From Desulfosudis oleivorans (GTDB taxonomy: Bacteria > Desulfobacterota > Desulfobacteria > Desulfobacterales > SURF-7), in NCBI GenBank assembly GCA_020723325.1, contig DYJD01000020.1, positions 1 through 64,000 of the forward strand: a stretch of 64,000 nt of DNA, in the 5' to 3' direction. Below, piece by piece: positions 40,244-48,800 of the stretch; within the stretch, counting starts at the first letter, position 1, and each line of letters begins with the position of its first letter. A program made the position numbers and the translations under genes. Under the pieces are notes generated by a model that made no database searches, was not told the DNA's origin, and worked only from the letters and a program-made list of their open reading frames with translations.

Positions 40244-40603
40244 TTACAGGCTGATAACCGCCGCATCTGATATTAATTTAATCAATTCTGCGGCGGTGGC
40301 CATGCGCGCCCCTTCGATCAGGTCTTCCGCCCCGATCCGACGGGCTGCGGCACACGGCGTGCACACCAAAATAGGCACCTGATTGGCTTGCAAATAACTC
40401 AAATGGTCATCGGCATTATCACCTGTCGCCGCCCGCAGGTGATCGGTAATTCCCGGGCGGGCCAGATACACCCCTTCATCCAACAAAAACAGCGTGGCCT
40501 GCTTGCCTTCCTTATGGGCGGCCATGGCCAGAAAAAATGCACGGGTGGATCGGTTGGGATTGTCGGTTCCACAGGAAAGTACAATTACAACATTATTGGT
40601 CAT
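40244..40603 (-). CDS. DsrE-family sulfur-relay-like protein
   Basis: 119 aa. DsrE/DsrF-like fold: VVIVLSCGTDNPNRSTRAFF start, then ATLFLLDEGVYLARPG and VPILVCTPCAAARRIG. The CxxC and the preceding hydrophobic strand place Cys residues where DsrE proteins carry the persulfide cysteine. It probably handles sulfur or acts as a thiol relay in the cytoplasm, consistent with a sulfur-metabolising anaerobe. Head of a two-gene unit with the flavoprotein. Confidence 0.75.
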   Translation of the reverse strand: MTNNVVIVLSCGTDNPNRSTRAFFLAMAAHKEGKQATLFLLDEGVYLARPGITDHLRAATGDNADDHLSYLQANQVPILVCTPCAAARRIGAEDLIEGARMATAAELIKLISDAAVISL

Positions 40604-40786
40604 TATTCATTCCTCCATGGTTTGGATTGGTTGCCGATGTTCCCAGACCTAACAGAAACAGTCGCCCTTTGTCAATTGCCGTACCAGGGGAATCACTGTT
40701 GCGCCCTTGTTTTCAAGAATGGATTGGTATATAAAAAACAACTCCGGTGGAATCGGAGTATAAAATTACAGAATGGAACTACACCA

Positions 40787-42358
40787 ATGATTACCTTACT
40801 GGATTACGGCGCCGGCAATGTCCGTAGCGTCATCAATGCCATTGAACGCCTGGGAGAAACGGTCCGCAGCGTGCGCTCCGGCGCGGATATCTCAGCAGCG
40901 GAAAAGCTGGTTTTTCCAGGCGTGGGCGCTTTCGGCAGCATGATGCAGATCCTTCACCAAAAGCAATATGTTGACCCCTTGCGGGAATATTTAAAGGCGG
41001 ACCGCCCTTTTCTCGGGATCTGCCTGGGCCTGCAAGCGTTGTTCCAAGGCAGCGAGGAAGCCGCCGGCATTGACGGACTCGGTTTAATCCCCGGAATGGT
41101 CAAGCGCTTCGACATCCGCCGCTCGGTGCCGCACATCGGCTGGAACGGACTGATAGCCAAGCAACCCTCCCGGATTTTCAATGGTCTCACTGGTGAGGAA
41201 AAATTTTATTTTGTCCATTCCTACCATGTGGTTCCCCAGGATGAAAGCACGGTCCTGACCTATACTGATTATGACTGCCGTTTTGTCAGCAGCATCCAGA
41301 TGGGCAACATCATCGCCACTCAATTCCATCCGGAAAAGAGCGGCGACGCGGGCTTGCGCATTCTGAAAAACTTCATGGATACCGATACACAGAAGGTTCA
41401 GCCGGCCCGGTCCCCCCAACAAACCAACCTGGCCAAACGCATCATCGCCTGCCTGGATGTGCGCTCCAATGATCAAGGGGACCTGGTGGTCACCAAAGGC
41501 GACCAGTACGATGTGCGCGAAAAAGGCGCGGTACGCAATCTGGGAAAACCGGTGGAACTGGCCGGTCGTTATTACACGGAAGGCGCGGATGAGATCACTT
41601 TTTTAAACATCACCGGGTTCCGGGATTTCCCTCTGAAAGATATGCCCATGCTCAAGGTGTTGGAAGCCACCTCCAAACATGTATTTGTGCCCCTGACCAT
41701 CGGTGGCGGCATTCGGGACTATACGGATGAGTCCGGACGGGAATATACCGCCCTGGAAGTGGCCTCCGCGTATTTCCGTTCCGGGGCGGACAAGGTCTCC
41801 ATCGGCAGTGATGCGGTTTTGATCGTGGAAGACTATCTGCAACAAGGCAGACCCAGCGGCCGCAGCGCCATTGAGGAGATTGCCCGGGTCTACGGCAACC
41901 AGGCCGTGGTCATTTCCATTGATCCCCGACGGGTGTATGTGGATTCCCCGGCCGCGGTCCGCCACCCGGTCATTGAAACCGCTTGGCCGGGTCCGAAAGG
42001 GGAGCGTTTCTGCTGGTACCAGTGCACCATCAAAGGCGGACGGGAAGGCCGCGACCTGGATGCCGTCACCCTGGCCCAAGTCTGTGAAAAACTCGGCGCC
42101 GGTGAAATCCTGCTGAACTGCATCGACCGCGACGGCACCAATTCCGGCTTTGATCTTGAGTTGATCAATGCCGTGAAATCCGCGGTCTCTATCCCGGTCA
42201 TCGCTTCCAGCGGGGCTGGTTGCCCGGAGCATTTTCTTGAGGTCTTTACCCGAACCCAGGCTGAATCCGCCCTGGCCGCAGGTATTTTCCACCGCCGGGA
42301 AGTGCCCATCACGACAGTAAAACAATTTCTGGCATGCAAAGTGGAAATTCGCCCTTGA
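40787..42358 (+). CDS. hisHF: Bifunctional imidazole glycerol phosphate synthase, HisH-HisF fusion (HIS7-like)
   Basis: 523 aa. Residues 1-198 form the glutaminase: DYGAGNVRSV, nucleophile Cys79 in FLGICLGLQ, His181-Glu183 in QFHPEKSG. Residues about 215-520 form the HisF cyclase barrel: Asp224 in ACLDVR and the second Asp in NCIDRDGTNSGFDL. Together they make IGP and AICAR from PRFAR and glutamine in histidine synthesis. Bacteria usually have separate hisH and hisF. This protein also carries the eukaryote-type inserts of yeast HIS7 (SNDQGDLVVTKGDQYDVREK, YTALEVASAYFRSGADKVSI). No other his gene is near. The start at 40787 is where HisH family members begin, although the ribosome site is weak. 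Confidence 0.93.
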   Translation: MITLLDYGAGNVRSVINAIERLGETVRSVRSGADISAAEKLVFPGVGAFGSMMQILHQKQYVDPLREYLKADRPFLGICLGLQALFQGSEEAAGIDGLGLIPGMVKRFDIRRSVPHIGWNGLIAKQPSRIFNGLTGEEKFYFVHSYHVVPQDESTVLTYTDYDCRFVSSIQMGNIIATQFHPEKSGDAGLRILKNFMDTDTQKVQPARSPQQTNLAKRIIACLDVRSNDQGDLVVTKGDQYDVREKGAVRNLGKPVELAGRYYTEGADEITFLNITGFRDFPLKDMPMLKVLEATSKHVFVPLTIGGGIRDYTDESGREYTALEVASAYFRSGADKVSIGSDAVLIVEDYLQQGRPSGRSAIEEIARVYGNQAVVISIDPRRVYVDSPAAVRHPVIETAWPGPKGERFCWYQCTIKGGREGRDLDAVTLAQVCEKLGAGEILLNCIDRDGTNSGFDLELINAVKSAVSIPVIASSGAGCPEHFLEVFTRTQAESALAAGIFHRREVPITTVKQFLACKVEIRP

Positions 42359-42364
42359 AAAAAG

Positions 42365-42380
42365 GCGGCCTTGATCATCC
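42365..42380. repeat. Single terminal half of the GGCCTTGATCAT REP
   Basis: GGCGGCCTTGATCATC just after the hisHF stop; no matching inverse end follows. Probably a decayed copy. Confidence 0.5.
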
Positions 42381-42491
42381 GCTTGGATGAATGCGCAAAT
42401 TTTGTACTTCATTGACACCCTTTTGTAACCCCATGGTGGTCCGGGTCCTGCGGAAAATTCATTTTTTTATGCAATCCAGGCATATATATTT

Positions 42492-42507
42492 TTGGTACGG
42501 CTGTTGC
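42492..42507 (+). promoter_or_regulatory. Sigma-54 promoter (-24/-12)
   Basis: TTGGTACG-GCTG-TTGC keeps the invariant GG and GC with exactly 10 bases between and matches the consensus YTGGCACG-N4-TTGC at all but one base. It points toward the pentapeptide-repeat gene, 360 bases downstream, with only the palindromic element between. Transcription would need an NtrC-type activator, none of which is encoded in the window. Confidence 0.65.
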
Positions 42508-42591
42508 AATTCCTTTTCATCGGATTGGAAATTTCGCACGAAAAAGTGCTGAGGCATATCCCGCAGCCTTTTGCAGCGAGACAACCAGCTT

Positions 42592-42720
42592 CCCTCTCCC
42601 CGGTGCGGCTGACGATGACACCACACTTGAGGCCATGGGCGCCCCCCCATCTCCCTCCCCTTACATGACCAAGGGGAGGTTTGGCGTCAAGTTGCTTACG
42701 TCAGCCCACAAGGGAGAGGG
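42592..42720. repeat. Nested palindromic element (CCCTCTCCC ends)
   Basis: Outer arms, about 22 bases, 42592-42614 and 42699-42720, are inverse repeats starting CCCTCTCCC and ending GGGAGAGGG, with GCTGACG/CGTCAGC. Inside, CCTCCCCTT (42654-42662) pairs perfectly with AAGGGGAGG (42671-42679). A MITE- or REP-like unit of 129 bases, unrelated to the GATCAT family. It sits in the predicted leader of the pentapeptide-repeat gene. Confidence 0.65.
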
Positions 42721-42865
42721 ATTTTATCCCCCCTTTACAATCCCCGGATATGTTGATAAGCATACCATGCTTACGGCAGTATTTCTGATCTTAAAAAAAA
42801 TCGACTGGTTTTACGACAGCAGCCTTGCTGTTTACCGAAGACTTTTGTTTGTGAAAGGTGATCCC

Positions 42866-44680
42866 ATGGGGCCTGATATTTCGATGATTTTACAAAATCA
42901 TATGAAATGGCTTGAATCCGGCGGCGCTGATGGAAAGCAGGCGGATTTCCGCAAGGCCGACCTTCGCGGCGTCATGATTCAAAACGGCAACTTGACGGCC
43001 GCCGATTTTCAAAACGCCAATTTGCGGGATGCGAACCTGAAAAACCTGGATCTCTCCGCCGCCAATTTGAAGGGGGCCCTCCTGGACGGCGCTGTTCTGG
43101 AAGGCGCGGTCCTGAAAAAAGCACTGCTCACAGAGGCGCGGCTGGAGGGTGCCAATCTTTCAGGCGCCGACATGACCGGCGCGGATCTGACCAGAGCCCA
43201 TTGTGAGGGCGCGGATTTTTCCCATGCTATTTTGCGAAAAGCAATTCTGGATCTTGCCGATCTGAAAGGCGCTTGTCTCCAGGATGCCGATCTTGAAAAT
43301 GCCGAGCTAAGCGGTGCCGATCTGTCCAACGCGAAGCTCCTGCGGGTGAATTTAAAAGGCGCCCTGGTGAAAAGGGCTATTCTGACCCGCGCCGATCTTT
43401 CCCATGCATCCTTGGAGCGAGCGGATCTGGAAGACACCAATTTAAAAAGGGCCTTTCTGGTCCATGCCGGCTTGCAAGGCGCCAATTTAACCGGCGCATT
43501 GCTTACAAATGCGGACCTGTCCCAGGCTGACTTGAAAAATGCCCTGCTCAAATTTGCGGTATTGACCGGCGCGGTACTGACCAAAACGGATTTGGAAAAA
43601 GCGGACATGGAAGGGGTGGATCTAACCGGCGCATATCTCCGCCAGGCCAATTTAAAGCAGGCGCTCTTGATGCGGTCCAATCTGGCTCAGGCGGACATCA
43701 ACGAATGCAACCTTGAAGGCGCCAAACTTCTCAGTGCTTGCCTGCGTGGCATCCATGCCAAAAATATCCATCTGCAGAATGCCAATTTGGACGGCGCTGA
43801 CCTGGATGGCGCGGATTTGCGGGATGCGGCCCTGGCCGGCGCCGGTCTTAACTTGGCTTCCTTGCGCGGGACCAACCTGAAAGGCGCGGATCTTAAAAAA
43901 GCTTCCTTAAAAGGCGCGGATCTGGAAGGCGCGGATTTGACCTCGGCCGTGCTTACCAATGCCTGTCTGGAAGGCGCGCGCCTGGATTATGCCGACCTTT
44001 CCAATGTGGACCTGTGCGACGCCATGCTGGCCGGAACCAGTCTCAAACGGGCCTGTCTGCGACATGCGGATTTATCAAAAGCCGCCCTGGAGGGCATCGA
44101 TCTGGTGGGCGTGGATCTCAAGGGCGTCAAAATAGATGGGGAAAACATCGATCAGGAGGTCATGCAGAACCTGATTTTACCGCCCACCTACCAGGCGGTG
44201 GATTGCTGGCTGGGCCCATCCGCCGGCCGGGAAAACGATACGATTTCCCTTTATGTCGATGCTGGAAATCATGAAAAACTGACGCCCCATTTCCTGACCG
44301 AGCAAATCGCCCCATACTTAAACGCTCTTTCCGAGCTCCAGGAATTTATCAACTCCCACCTGGGCCGGCCCCAGGAAAAAATCACCATTGCCGCCATCAC
44401 CTGCCGGTCGTCCATTTGCATTGAATTGCAGGGCGGAAAAGAGGCTTTTCACTTCCTGAACAACCACATCACTCCTTTTTGGGAAGCAAGCCTTATAACC
44501 GGAAATTCCTTGCAGGAAAGCGATGCCGGCCGGCCCTGTGAAGCCTTGATGGAACAACTGGCCCGCCAGTATGCGCCCCATCTGTCGCCCCTGGAAAAAC
44601 AAGCTTATGAGCAAAAACTGACTCCTGCGGTTCAACTTTTGCTGGCAAGCCGCGTGGGCCAAACCGCCATGGTTTTATAA
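42866..44680 (+). CDS. Large pentapeptide-repeat protein with unassigned C-terminal domain
   Basis: 604 aa from the ATG at 42866 (AAAGGTGAT site); longer readings run through the palindromic element. Residues about 28-430 are a near-unbroken run of A(D/N)LxX pentapeptides, some 80 repeats, predicting a long right-handed beta-helix. After QNLILPPTYQ comes a roughly 170-residue C-terminal domain (VDCWLGPSAGRENDTISLYV) that is not made of repeats and matches nothing I recognise. No signal peptide. Pentapeptide proteins include gyrase-protecting DNA mimics and scaffolds; the size and the extra domain argue for scaffolding. A sigma-54 promoter lies upstream. Confidence 0.85.
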   Translation: MGPDISMILQNHMKWLESGGADGKQADFRKADLRGVMIQNGNLTAADFQNANLRDANLKNLDLSAANLKGALLDGAVLEGAVLKKALLTEARLEGANLSGADMTGADLTRAHCEGADFSHAILRKAILDLADLKGACLQDADLENAELSGADLSNAKLLRVNLKGALVKRAILTRADLSHASLERADLEDTNLKRAFLVHAGLQGANLTGALLTNADLSQADLKNALLKFAVLTGAVLTKTDLEKADMEGVDLTGAYLRQANLKQALLMRSNLAQADINECNLEGAKLLSACLRGIHAKNIHLQNANLDGADLDGADLRDAALAGAGLNLASLRGTNLKGADLKKASLKGADLEGADLTSAVLTNACLEGARLDYADLSNVDLCDAMLAGTSLKRACLRHADLSKAALEGIDLVGVDLKGVKIDGENIDQEVMQNLILPPTYQAVDCWLGPSAGRENDTISLYVDAGNHEKLTPHFLTEQIAPYLNALSELQEFINSHLGRPQEKITIAAITCRSSICIELQGGKEAFHFLNNHITPFWEASLITGNSLQESDAGRPCEALMEQLARQYAPHLSPLEKQAYEQKLTPAVQLLLASRVGQTAMVL

Positions 44681-44707
44681 GTCATATAAATCTTATAAGA
44701 CCTATAA

Positions 44708-45502
44708 TCAGGCCCGCTTGCGGCCGTTCCCATTCACCCCCAACTTGGAATACAGGGCCTCGAATTCCAGGGTTAGTTTATGCCGGGGCGCCATATAGGC
44801 CATGGGCATGGCGCGCTGGTGGGATTCGCGAATGATGACCGAGGAGGACAAGTAGGCATCAATAATGGGCAACCCCTCGGCCAAGAGCTCGGAGACGATC
44901 TTCCCGGGCAGATTGGCCCTGGGTTGAAACTGGTTGACGATGATGCCTTCAATATAGAGCTTGGGGTTGTGGTCATCTTTGATTTCTTTAACGTTTTCCA
45001 GGAGCGAATACAGGGCCCGCCTTGAAAAATCGTCGCAATCAAAGGGAATCAAGCAAGTGTCTGAAGCGATCAAGGCAGAGCGTGTATAGAAATTGTAGGC
45101 CGGCGGGGTGTCGATAAAGATGGCATCATATTCTTCCATGGTTTTCAGGGCATCCCGCAGCTTGAACATTTTGTAGCGCGATTCCAGTTTGGCGGTCAAA
45201 TCCTCCAGGGAAGGATGGGCCGGCATGATATCCAGTTTTCCAAAAGGTGTTGAACGCACGCAGGCATTGGGGCTTTTGGGACGGAAAGTAAAATAGAGCA
45301 GATCATTGAAAAAATCCGCCACAGTGGCATCCAGCTCTTCAAAACCTTCCCCCAGCAAGTATTGAGAGGAATTGCATTGGGGATCCAAATCAATGAGCAA
45401 TGTGCGTTTGCCTTTCATTGCGCTTATCGCCGCCAGATTACAGGCTATCGTCGATTTGCCGACCCCGCCCTTCTGATTGAAAATCACGCGACAGATATGC
45501 AT
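44708..45502 (-). CDS. ParA/Soj-family ATPase (orphan)
   Basis: 264 aa. Deviant Walker A KGGVGKST at 11-18, Walker A' LIDLDPQCNSS and Walker B IFIDTPP. Starts at the canonical MHICRVIFNQ. A cytoplasmic partitioning or positioning ATPase that dimerises on ATP and binds DNA non-specifically. No ParB gene is adjacent, so it may position a protein complex rather than segregate DNA. It converges on the pentapeptide gene with 27 bases between stops. Confidence 0.88.
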   Translation of the reverse strand: MHICRVIFNQKGGVGKSTIACNLAAISAMKGKRTLLIDLDPQCNSSQYLLGEGFEELDATVADFFNDLLYFTFRPKSPNACVRSTPFGKLDIMPAHPSLEDLTAKLESRYKMFKLRDALKTMEEYDAIFIDTPPAYNFYTRSALIASDTCLIPFDCDDFSRRALYSLLENVKEIKDDHNPKLYIEGIIVNQFQPRANLPGKIVSELLAEGLPIIDAYLSSSVIIRESHQRAMPMAYMAPRHKLTLEFEALYSKLGVNGNGRKRA

Positions 45503-45616
45503 ACCAGCCCCCTTTATCTTTAATTTAAAAATCGATGAATCGATGTTTTTTTCTTAGGATGGGATAATCAGATAATGAGCCATATGTGAAAACCCGATCG
45601 GTGTCAAGCTCGAAAA

Positions 45617-47155
45617 TCAATTCTTGATGGTGGCAATAAAAAGGGGATTTTGCTTTGCCAGACGCAGGGCATTGGCCGGCTCCTGGAAAATACTGTCCGT
45701 GGAACGCGGGTCAAGGAGCAGGGCTGCCAAAAGACCCCGGGATTGATCAGTGGGGATCAACAAATCCCCTGGCTTGAGTCTGAGGGTGCTTTCTGTTTCC
45801 GTGATGTCCAGGCGGATTCCCAGCCTGGATTTGCCGGCGGAAGGGGGTGAAATGATCATGTGTTTCAAGCTCAATAGGAATCCCCCTCGATTTTCCGGCA
45901 CCGGCTGCAGGCTGTAATCTATGTGGTGACGGCGCAGCAGTTCCGCGACCCATTCATGTTCGCCGGTCACGGCATAAGCAGCCGGCAGGGGTATCTGTTT
46001 ATCCATCTCCACCCGTGTGTGATTGGGAAAGCGTACTTGCTCGGTTTGATCGCTGCCCACCCGGCGCAGGGGCAGCACAATGCTCGCCGCGGTTGGGTCA
46101 GGAACATAATGGGCGGAAAGGCAAACGGACCGTCCTTTTTCTACGGAGAGCGCCTTTTTTTTCGCCGCGGAAACAAGCCGGACAATGTTTCCCCGCTGGC
46201 GGATGATCTGCTCCAGGAATTGAACAATGCCCATATACTGCTTCTCCACCCGCACCCGGATGTTGCGGGGAGTGGGATATGGGCCGGGCGGATCCAGGCG
46301 GTTTTCCAGCAGCCAGGCAAAGACACCTTGAAAACCGGCATAATTCCTTAAGTTGCGCAAAGACAGGCCGCCATGCTGAATGGGCTGGTTGAGAGCGGTG
46401 ATTTCACCGATATAGCGATCGGCCTTAAGGCCTTTTGCCGACACGGCACTCAGCAAGGCCGGTAAAAAATCATTCAGGCTGAAGCGCAGCATTTCAGCAT
46501 CTGTCATGGCATGATTGGCACATTCGAACTGGGTCTCGAAATCTGTGAGATAACCCTGACCGGCCAGGGATTTTTTCTTGAGCAGGGCTGATTCATGTAT
46601 ATCCAGCAGGACCTGGGGCTGAAAACGCGAAAGGAGCCCTGCCACTGCCAGGGTCTCCGGCTGGGAAATCAGGATATAATCCGTACTGAGATTGACCCCT
46701 TCGGCATTGACCCGCAACTTGCGATCAAAACCGTCCGGATTGGAGACCGGCAACAGGATGAAATCAAGATATTCCAGCATGCCCGCCAGTTTGCCCATGG
46801 CCAGATCCCGGGCGCAGATCTGCAATGCCTCTGCCCCGGACGGCTCTGAGCCGTGCTGGGAACCCAGCAGCATGACCACGGGCTTTGCGGTTGCAACCTT
46901 TTGACCTGTATGAAAATCAGGATCATTGGAAATGCTAACAGCCACAAGCCCGCGCTGCCCGGCCGAACGCCCGGCCCATTGGATCTTCACCTTTTTTGAG
47001 GCCTCGGCCAGGGCCGTCAGAAATGCAACAACCTCCTCATTTTTGGAAGATTCCTGAAATCCATTCGCTTCCAGGGCAGTCAACAATCCCTCACCGGCCT
47101 GAGCCGCAGAAAAGCAGCAAACACTCAACACTGCCAAAACCATCCAATATTTCAT
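45617..47155 (-). CDS. Secreted M14-family zinc carboxypeptidase
   Basis: 512 aa from the ATG at 47155, which follows GGAG. Signal peptide 1-20 (VLAVLSVCCFSAAQA). Zinc ligands His101 and Glu104 in GSQHGSEPSGAEAL and His187 in LLDIHES; substrate-binding NPDGFDRKLRVNAEG at 139-153. It probably trims peptides or peptidoglycan stems in the periplasm. The C-terminal 200 residues form a separate beta-rich domain of unknown role (RVEMDKQIPLPAAYAVTGEH). M14 motif set is complete except that the usual late Glu base is not obvious to the eye. Confidence 0.82.
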   Translation of the reverse strand: MKYWMVLAVLSVCCFSAAQAGEGLLTALEANGFQESSKNEEVVAFLTALAEASKKVKIQWAGRSAGQRGLVAVSISNDPDFHTGQKVATAKPVVMLLGSQHGSEPSGAEALQICARDLAMGKLAGMLEYLDFILLPVSNPDGFDRKLRVNAEGVNLSTDYILISQPETLAVAGLLSRFQPQVLLDIHESALLKKKSLAGQGYLTDFETQFECANHAMTDAEMLRFSLNDFLPALLSAVSAKGLKADRYIGEITALNQPIQHGGLSLRNLRNYAGFQGVFAWLLENRLDPPGPYPTPRNIRVRVEKQYMGIVQFLEQIIRQRGNIVRLVSAAKKKALSVEKGRSVCLSAHYVPDPTAASIVLPLRRVGSDQTEQVRFPNHTRVEMDKQIPLPAAYAVTGEHEWVAELLRRHHIDYSLQPVPENRGGFLLSLKHMIISPPSAGKSRLGIRLDITETESTLRLKPGDLLIPTDQSRGLLAALLLDPRSTDSIFQEPANALRLAKQNPLFIATIKN

Positions 47156-47171
47156 AGCCCGCTCCACATGC

Positions 47172-47206
47172 TTGAATCTCAAATTTCAAATCTCAAATCT
47201 CAAATT
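47172..47206. repeat. TCTCAAATTTCAAAT repeat (inverse of 8909-8944)
   Basis: Tandem CTCAAAT units upstream of the peptidase start, the reverse complement of the spacer at 8909-8944. Confidence 0.5.
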
Positions 47207-47357
47207 TTCCTTTCAGATACCAAATCCCGCCGCAAATTCAAATCACCCTTTGCCCCGCATTTTTCTTTTTACCCTTCCCAGGCAAGTGTGGTAAGGATGA
47301 CCAAAGCCATCCAAACTATAACCGGCAGTGCCTTTGCCCAATTACAGAGGAGGCGTC

Positions 47358-48116
47358 ATGACTGCAAGAAAAAAGCAACCAGCAGAGTCTGATTTAAGCC
47401 GATACTGGAACAGCAAGCTTCGCATCCGGCAACTGGCCGATGATTATGTTGCCCGGCTCAACAAGGAAGAATTACGGGAAAAAGTCCGCAAATACGATCT
47501 CGAAATTTTTCCCACCATCTGTTTCTCACGCCAAATCGGCGTCGGCGCCCTGGAACTGGCGGAAGTCACGGCCAAAAAACTCGGCTACCGGGTGATTGAC
47601 CGGGAAATGATTGAAACCATATCCCAGACCACGGAGCTGAGCCGGGTGAGCATTGCCACCTTTGACGAGCGCTATCCCGGCAAACTGCGGGAATTGCTGG
47701 GCCGCATTTTGGGTGACCGGCCCTTTGACATGGATGAATACACCCGCCACTTGTTCACTGCGGCTTTCTTCCTGGCCCACATGGACAAAACCATTTTTGT
47801 GGGCCGCGGTCTGCATCTGATGCTGCCCCGCCACCGGGTCCTGGCGGTGCGCTGCATCGGCTCCAGCCGATTCCGGATTAAAAATCTGGTTTCATCCCTG
47901 AAAGTGACGGAGCGCAAGGCCCGCACCATCCTCAGCCAGGCGGAAGCCGAGCAAAAGGAATTTTTCAAAAAAGTACATGGGAAAGAAACCGCGCCGCCCC
48001 AGGAGTTTGATCTGATTCTGAATATGGATTATGTCAACCAGGCCGTCGCCGCCGAGGCCATCGTCATGTTATTTAAAAGCCGGTTTGACGACAAAAACAG
48101 AACCAGACGGAAATAA
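47358..48116 (+). CDS. Cytidylate-kinase-like protein
   Basis: 252 aa; ATG at 47358 follows AGGAGG. P-loop-like region degenerate: FPTICFSRQIGVGALELAEVTAKKLGYRVIDREMI matches the cytidylate-kinase-like family (PF13189), in which GxGxxxG varies and the lid domain is short. FVGRGLHLMLPRHRVLAVRCIG is the core strand set. These proteins are common in anaerobes and probably phosphorylate nucleotides, but no substrate is proven. Cytoplasmic; single gene. Confidence 0.8.
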   Translation: MTARKKQPAESDLSRYWNSKLRIRQLADDYVARLNKEELREKVRKYDLEIFPTICFSRQIGVGALELAEVTAKKLGYRVIDREMIETISQTTELSRVSIATFDERYPGKLRELLGRILGDRPFDMDEYTRHLFTAAFFLAHMDKTIFVGRGLHLMLPRHRVLAVRCIGSSRFRIKNLVSSLKVTERKARTILSQAEAEQKEFFKKVHGKETAPPQEFDLILNMDYVNQAVAAEAIVMLFKSRFDDKNRTRRK

Positions 48117-48121
48117 CAACA

Positions 48122-48183
48122 GACCTTGATCATCGTTGCGACCGTCAGTCAAATCCGAAATACGAATATCGATATTCGTATTT
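48122..48183. repeat. REP terminal half plus ATATCGATAT palindrome
   Basis: GACCTTGATCATCGTTGCGACCGT (degenerate REP end, 48122-48145, given here as the start of the element) is followed by the palindrome AAATACGAATATC-GATATTCGTATTT near 48156-48181. It forms the left bracket of the small gene at 48182-48577; the right bracket is at 48597-48795. Confidence 0.5.
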
Positions 48184-48577
48184 ACCTTCTGCGGCTCTTG
48201 ATCCCGTTGGCCTTGCGCACGATCTGGATCAGCTCACGAATATAAGCGAATTCGCATTTGTTTTCACAACGCTCCAGATTGAAGATATTGGCGCAATGCC
48301 CTGGACAATCCGATGAATTGAGCTTGCGCTCAGAATACACCGGCCCATGATAGAGGTCTATGAAATGACGGATTTCCAGGGCCAGGGTTGTGCCGCATCC
48401 GGGCCCGCGATGGGTGAACAGAAAAAGCCCCTTGTCCGGCGACTCGAAATCCGCCTGATATCCATTAAAAAGAAGGGTCTCGTCTGCTAAAAATTCACCC
48501 CGCGAGGACCAACGGCAGCCGCAATAGTTGCACACCTGAAACACGCTTTTTCCCTTCAGCTTATAAGTTCTGGTCAT
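48182..48577 (-). CDS. Cysteine-rich small protein, unknown function
   Basis: 131 aa. Metal-binding pattern in two groups: CNYCGCRW (about 16-21) and a later set DCPGHC with ERCENKC. Eight-plus Cys suggest one or two zinc or Fe-S sites. No membrane segment or signal. The gene is bracketed by inverse repeat halves of the REP/MITE families and has no operon partner. No family recognised. Confidence 0.6.
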   Translation of the reverse strand: MTRTYKLKGKSVFQVCNYCGCRWSSRGEFLADETLLFNGYQADFESPDKGLFLFTHRGPGCGTTLALEIRHFIDLYHGPVYSERKLNSSDCPGHCANIFNLERCENKCEFAYIRELIQIVRKANGIKSRRR

Positions 48578-48596
48578 TGTTTGGGCCGCATTAATT

Positions 48597-48795
48597 AAAC
48601 TCGAATACCGAAATCCGAAACCCTAAACAAATTCAAAATCTCAATGACCAAATAACCAAACAAAAACCAGTTATTCCATGTCCAAGCTGTTCGCCAGCGC
48701 TGTTTATTTCATTTTTGGTAATTCGAATTTGTTTCGTATTTCGATATTCGAATTTTGATTTTTCCAACTGGCCGTAAAAATGATCAAGGCCAGCT
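48597..48795. repeat. Composite palindromic element (MITE-like), copy 2
   Basis: Same layout as 5490-5735: an imperfect palindrome (left CGAATACCGAAATCCGAA, right TTCGTATTTCGATATTCG) joined to a right-hand REP end ATGATCAAGGCC near 48783-48794. About 70 per cent alike to copy 1 by eye over the shared arms. Its left REP end would be the one at 48122. Confidence 0.6.
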
Positions 48796-48800
48796 TGGTT

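Noticed and set aside
40388-40786. 133-codon N-terminal extension of the HisH-HisF protein
   Set aside because: Overlaps the DsrE gene on the other strand; HisH proteins begin at MITLLDYG.
42635-42865. 77-codon N-terminal extension of the pentapeptide protein
   Set aside because: Encoded by the palindromic element; a ribosome site precedes the ATG at 42866.
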